Below are positions 60,753 through 64,000 of a stretch of 64,000 nucleotides of DNA, piece after piece. The notes under the pieces were generated by a model. The model had not been told where the DNA came from and did no database searches. It saw only the letters and a list, made by a program, of their open reading frames with translations. Positions within the stretch are counted from its first letter, which is position 1, and the number at the start of each line of letters is the position of its first letter. Made by a program: the position numbers and the translations under genes. Origin of the DNA: Pseudoclavibacter sp. RFBB5 (GTDB taxonomy: Bacteria > Actinomycetota > Actinomycetes > Actinomycetales > Microbacteriaceae); NCBI RefSeq assembly GCF_002931555.1, contig NZ_PSTZ01000011.1, forward strand, positions 186,001 to 250,000, given 5' to 3'.

Positions 60753-62069
60753 CTATGGACGCCCAAGGGACTGGAAGTTCCAGCCGCCTCTTCTCCATTG
60801 AGTGGGGTCGAGCACGTTTCTTCCGTCGATGATGTTCTTGTTGGCAACGAGCGGCGCGAGCTCTTCGGGGCGCATGTCTCGGTACTGGTTCCATTCGGTG
60901 AGCAGCAGCACGATGTCGGCGTGTTCAACGGCTTTGGCGAGGGAATCGACGAAGCTCAACTGCGGGTGCTTCTGCTGCGCGTTGTGGATGGCGTGGGGGT
61001 CGGTTGCCGTGACGGTGGCGCCAAGACCGTGGAGCTGCACGGCGATGTCGAGTGCTGGAGAGTCGCGAATGTCGTCTGATTCAGGCTTGAAGGCAAGGCC
61101 GAGTATCGCCACTCGCTTCTGGAAGGCTCGGCCGCCGAGCGCTTCGATGGTCATCTCGACGAGATGCTGGCGGCGGCGCAGGTTGATGGTGTCGATCTCC
61201 TTCAAGAAGTTCAACGACTCCCCCCGCCCGAGTTCTTCGGCGCGGGCGACGAAGGCGCGGATGTCCTTCGGGAGGCAGCCGCCACCGAATCCGATGCCGG
61301 CGTTCAGGAAGCGGCGGCCGATGCGGGTGTCGTATCCGATGGCGTCGGCGAGCTCGGTGATGTTGGCACCGGTGACTTCGGTGATTTCCGAGATCGCGTT
61401 GATGAACGAGATCTTCGTGGCGAGGAAGGCGTTCGCGGAGATCTTGACGAGCTCGGCGGTGGCGTAGTCGGTGACGACGAGCGGGGTGTGCTCGCTGAGC
61501 GCTTTGGCGTAGACCTTCCGAAGAGTCTGCGCGCTCCAGTCGCCAGCCGTGGGCTCCGGTGCGACGCCGAACACCAACCGGTCCGGTGAGATCGTGTCCT
61601 GGACCGCGAATCCCTCGCGGAGGAACTCCGGGTTCCACGCCAGTTCAGCCCCAGGGGCTGCCGCACGGATTTTCGCGGCAAGTCGTGCCGCGGTTCCGAC
61701 GGGGACGGTGGATTTGCCCACGACGAGATCGCCCGGCTTCAGGAAAGGGATGAGGGCGTCGATTGCGGCGTTGACGTAGGTCATGTCGGCGCTGTGCGAA
61801 CCCTGCTTCTGGGGTGTGCCGACTGCGATGAAATGCACGGTGGTATCGGCAACGGCGCTCATGTTGGTGGTGAATTCGAGTCGCCCGGACGCGGTTGCGC
61901 TTTTCAGGATCTCAGGCAGTCCCGGTTCATAGAACGGTGCCTGCCCGGAGGACAGGGTATCGATCTTGGCTTGGTCGATATCGACCCCGACGACCTCGTG
62001 GCCGAGTTCGGCCATGCACGGCGCGTGGACGGCACCGAGGTAGCCGAGACCGATGACGGACAGCTTCAT
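60753..62069 (-). CDS. UDP-glucose/GDP-mannose dehydrogenase
   Basis: A 438-residue nucleotide-sugar dehydrogenase. N-terminal NAD motif G-L-G-Y-L-G, the central helix with N-A-F-L-A-T-K-I-S-F-I-N, active-site Cys in G-G-G-C-L-P-K-D, and the C-terminal UDP-binding domain I-L-G-L-A-F-K-P-E-S-D-D-I-R-D-S-P. It makes UDP-glucuronate or a related sugar acid for surface polysaccharides. GAAGGA precedes ATG 62069, and the start overlaps the TetR stop by four bases, an unusual partner for this enzyme. Confidence 0.92.
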   Translation of the reverse strand: MKLSVIGLGYLGAVHAPCMAELGHEVVGVDIDQAKIDTLSSGQAPFYEPGLPEILKSATASGRLEFTTNMSAVADTTVHFIAVGTPQKQGSHSADMTYVNAAIDALIPFLKPGDLVVGKSTVPVGTAARLAAKIRAAAPGAELAWNPEFLREGFAVQDTISPDRLVFGVAPEPTAGDWSAQTLRKVYAKALSEHTPLVVTDYATAELVKISANAFLATKISFINAISEITEVTGANITELADAIGYDTRIGRRFLNAGIGFGGGCLPKDIRAFVARAEELGRGESLNFLKEIDTINLRRRQHLVEMTIEALGGRAFQKRVAILGLAFKPESDDIRDSPALDIAVQLHGLGATVTATDPHAIHNAQQKHPQLSFVDSLAKAVEHADIVLLLTEWNQYRDMRPEELAPLVANKNIIDGRNVLDPTQWRRGGWNFQSLGRP

Positions 62070-62671
62070 CGTTGTCCTTCCGAGGCTGAGGTCTCCCACC
62101 CTGCACGGGTGAGCGATGTGAGGGCTCGAGCGGAGAGTTCATCAGCCATGGCCGCGTCACGCACCCAGCTCGCGGCGAGTGCCGTCAGGAACAGGTCCCG
62201 GGCCCGGACTTCGCGGCGTGCGCTTCCTTCGGCCTGAGCAGCCTGAAGGAACTCATCTGTGGTGGTGATGAACCCCTGGCACGTGACGGCGAGCGGGGAG
62301 GAGGTCGTTGTTGTGGCTGCCCTCAGCGGTTCCGGGAGGCCATCGAACGCCCCAGCCCAGTCGGCAAGTGCGTCTAGCCAGCGTTCGAGTGCGTCGGCCG
62401 CGTTCGGGGCCTCCGCTCGGATGGTGTCCATCTGGGCGACCAGGGCGTCGTCGCGCGCACTCAGCAGCGCGGCGAGCAGAGCCTCGCGGGTCGGGAAGTG
62501 CCGGTACAGCGTTCCCGACCCGACACCGGCTTGCTTGGCGATGGCATCCAGTGAACCGGACACACCATGTTCGGAGAAGAACTGCTCCGCGGTGTCGAGG
62601 ATGTGATCCCGGTTCCTGCGAGCGTCGGCCCGTGGTCCTCGGGCCCTTGTTTGAGCCGGTTCAGTCGTCAT
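62066..62671 (-). CDS. TetR-family regulator
   Basis: A 201-residue repressor with helix-turn-helix at about residues 20-65 (I-A-K-Q-A-G-V-G-S-G-T-L-Y-R-H-F-P-T) and an unassigned ligand domain. ATG 62671 follows GAGGTG. It overlaps the nucleotide-sugar dehydrogenase gene (ATGA) and is divergent from a flavin monooxygenase whose promoter region contains several GGAGA/TCTCC dyads. It probably represses both directions. Confidence 0.9.
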   Translation of the reverse strand: MTTEPAQTRARGPRADARRNRDHILDTAEQFFSEHGVSGSLDAIAKQAGVGSGTLYRHFPTREALLAALLSARDDALVAQMDTIRAEAPNAADALERWLDALADWAGAFDGLPEPLRAATTTTSSPLAVTCQGFITTTDEFLQAAQAEGSARREVRARDLFLTALAASWVRDAAMADELSARALTSLTRAGWETSASEGQR

Positions 62672-62683
62672 AAGCACCTCGTG

Positions 62684-62745
62684 TTGACAAAACGGAGAGT
62701 GTCCCCGTATCTTCTCTCTAAGTGGAGAGCTTCTCCATATGGAGA
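62684..62745. promoter_or_regulatory. Monooxygenase promoter with GGAGA/TCTCC operators
   Basis: Plus-strand TTGACA (62684-62689) and TATCTT (62708-62713) are 18 bases apart. Downstream lie overlapping palindromes: TGGAGAGCTTCTCCA (62723-62737) and TCTCCATATGGAGA (62732-62745), and the arms CTCTC/GAGAG. A TetR dimer bound here would cover the transcription start. Confidence 0.7.
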
Positions 62746-62827
62746 CTATCCCCATTTCTGGCCATGCGCTACTCGCCGACGAACCGGCGAGGTGCAGGCC
62801 CCGTCGTGTCGTCCGAAAGGTCCCGTC

Positions 62828-64000
62828 TTGTCTCAGTTCCCAGCCCGCCAGCTGCTCCTGGCCTTGCAGATCGCCAATGGGTACGGAGCCCAGCCCGGGG
62901 CGTGGCGGATGCCCGGTGTCGACCCGTCGAGCTACACGGACATGGACGTGTTCGTCCGCTACGCGCAGGCCGCGGAACGCGGCAAGGTGCAGCTGATCTT
63001 CCTAGCGGACACTCCGGTCTTGGATGTGGACCTCGAGCGTGAGGCGCCGCATCACGCGATCGACCCACTGGTCGTGCTGACCTCGATGGCCCGTGGCACG
63101 GAGCGCATCGGCCTGGTCGCGACGAGCTCCACGACCCTCAACGAGCCGTTCACGATTGCCCGCCAGTTCAAAGCCCTCGACGTCGCGAGTCATGGACGTG
63201 CTGGCTGGAACGCCGTACCCACCTCGCACCCCGCCGCGGCGGCCAATTACGGCATCACCTTGCCGAGCCGTGAGGAGAAGTACGAGCGTGCCCACGAGGT
63301 GGTGCAGGTCGTGCAGGCACTGTGGGGAAGTTGGGGGAAGGATGCGTGGCTGCGGGACGTGGAGAACAAGCGCTTCGCGGACATGTCGCAGATCCAGCCG
63401 GTGAACCTGCAGGGGCGGCACGTCGCGTCAGCCGGCCCCCTGCCTATCCCACCGTCTGAGCAGGGGCAGCCCGTGATCTTCCAGGCCGGGGGTGGAGGGA
63501 ACGGCCTCGAGATCGCCGGCCGGTATGCGACGGGCGTCTACGCGAACCCCTTCACGATCGAGGAAGGCCGCGCGCACCGCACCGCGCTTCGTGCCGCAGC
63601 GGAGCGAGCCGGGCGGAACCCTGACGAGGTGAAGCTGTTCGCGGGCTTTATGCCCAGCGTCGCCTCGTCACGGCGTGCTGCCCTCGACCGGCGCCTCACC
63701 CTGGACGAATCGGTGGACATCGATCAGCGCGTCCGCTACCTGGGCGCCATGCTCGGGCTGGAGCTCACCCCGGCACAACTCGATGTGCCCCTCACGCAGC
63801 AGCAGATCGCCGTCGCGCGGGCGAACCCCGGTGATCCCCGCGCACCCCACGCTCTCGAGGTGGCTCGCGAGGGGTGGAGCGTGCGCGACGTCCTCGCCCA
63901 TGGCGTCATCGACTACCACCCCGTGGTTCCTGGTACCGCGGCTGATATCGCGGACCACATGCAGGAGTGGTTCGAGGCTGGCGCGTGCGATGGATTCTCC
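62828..64000 (+). CDS. NtaA/SnaA/DszA-type flavin monooxygenase, partial
   Basis: The gene runs off the right edge; 391 codons are visible. It is a luciferase-like, FMNH2-dependent monooxygenase of the NtaA/DszA group: W-R-M-P-G-V-D-P-S-S near residue 25, A-E-R-G-K-V-Q-L-I-F-L-A-D, D-P-L-V-V-L-T-S-M, T-E-R-I-G-L, S-S-T-T-L-N-E-P-F and S-H-G-R-A-G-W-N-A-V. Such enzymes need a separate flavin reductase. No ATG fits the family N-terminus; TTG 62828 does (M-S-Q-F-P-A-R-Q-L) and has GAAAGG seven bases upstream. Confidence 0.85.
   Translation, partial: MSQFPARQLLLALQIANGYGAQPGAWRMPGVDPSSYTDMDVFVRYAQAAERGKVQLIFLADTPVLDVDLEREAPHHAIDPLVVLTSMARGTERIGLVATSSTTLNEPFTIARQFKALDVASHGRAGWNAVPTSHPAAAANYGITLPSREEKYERAHEVVQVVQALWGSWGKDAWLRDVENKRFADMSQIQPVNLQGRHVASAGPLPIPPSEQGQPVIFQAGGGGNGLEIAGRYATGVYANPFTIEEGRAHRTALRAAAERAGRNPDEVKLFAGFMPSVASSRRAALDRRLTLDESVDIDQRVRYLGAMLGLELTPAQLDVPLTQQQIAVARANPGDPRAPHALEVAREGWSVRDVLAHGVIDYHPVVPGTAADIADHMQEWFEAGACDGFS

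Overview
The window comes from a high-GC actinobacterium, most likely a member of the Microbacteriaceae. This rests on the very GC-rich codon use, many GTG starts, tightly overlapping ATGA/GTGA gene pairs, -10-like hexamers (TAnnnT) 5-7 nt before several start codons (leaderless mRNAs), and the gene content; genus is not assigned. About 77 protein genes are described. I see no rRNA, tRNA or CRISPR array.

Positions 1-35,350 look like ordinary chromosome. They hold membrane proteins and an S41 peptidase lipoprotein; a TetR/DUF418 divergent pair with an 18-bp palindromic operator; an N-acetylmuramic acid recycling cluster (PTS permease, MurR, MurQ); a TetR/SDR pair beside an operon of an alcohol dehydrogenase, an NCS1 permease and a 57-aa membrane protein, divergent from a nitrilase-family hydrolase; a complete zinc-uptake operon (ZnuA-ZnuC-two permeases-Zur) with a recognisable promoter and Zur-box-like dyad; the E1alpha/E1beta/E2 genes of a 2-oxo acid dehydrogenase; a WXG-like/alpha-beta hydrolase pair; a low-molecular-weight phosphatase followed by purB; and a two-component system beside a beta-lactamase-fold serine hydrolase.

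Positions 35,400-62,000 are accessory in character. They contain a truncated sigma-factor-like gene, a winged-helix protein of plasmid/island type, and then the most interesting structure in the window. An SRAP/HMCES (yedK-type) gene is split after codon 9. Its first 27 bp lie at 37,034-37,060 and its remaining 218 codons at 45,788-46,441. The roughly 8.7 kb between them is a mobile element with 12-bp imperfect inverted ends (11/12), a recombination module (tyrosine recombinase, small HTH protein, Zn-ribbon partner with a degenerate recombinase fold) and a full arsenic-resistance cargo: a divergent arsR/arsC-like pair, acr3, two arsenate reductases, a thioredoxin-reductase-like flavoprotein and a second FAD oxidoreductase with a Cys-rich tail. 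The split removes the catalytic Cys2 of SRAP from the rest of the protein.

Downstream are an NrdH-like redoxin, a SWIM/SNF2 helicase pair, a 14-TM MFS exporter, an NmrA-like gene, an O-acetyltransferase with a divergent LysR regulator, a Cmx-type chloramphenicol exporter next to a serine recombinase with res-like dyads, a CPBP protease, a MerR regulator and an AI-2E family transporter. A second res-like fragment lies at 60.7 kb. The window ends with a UDP-glucose/GDP-mannose dehydrogenase translationally coupled to a TetR regulator, divergent from an NtaA/DszA-type flavin monooxygenase that runs off the right edge and probably starts at a TTG codon.
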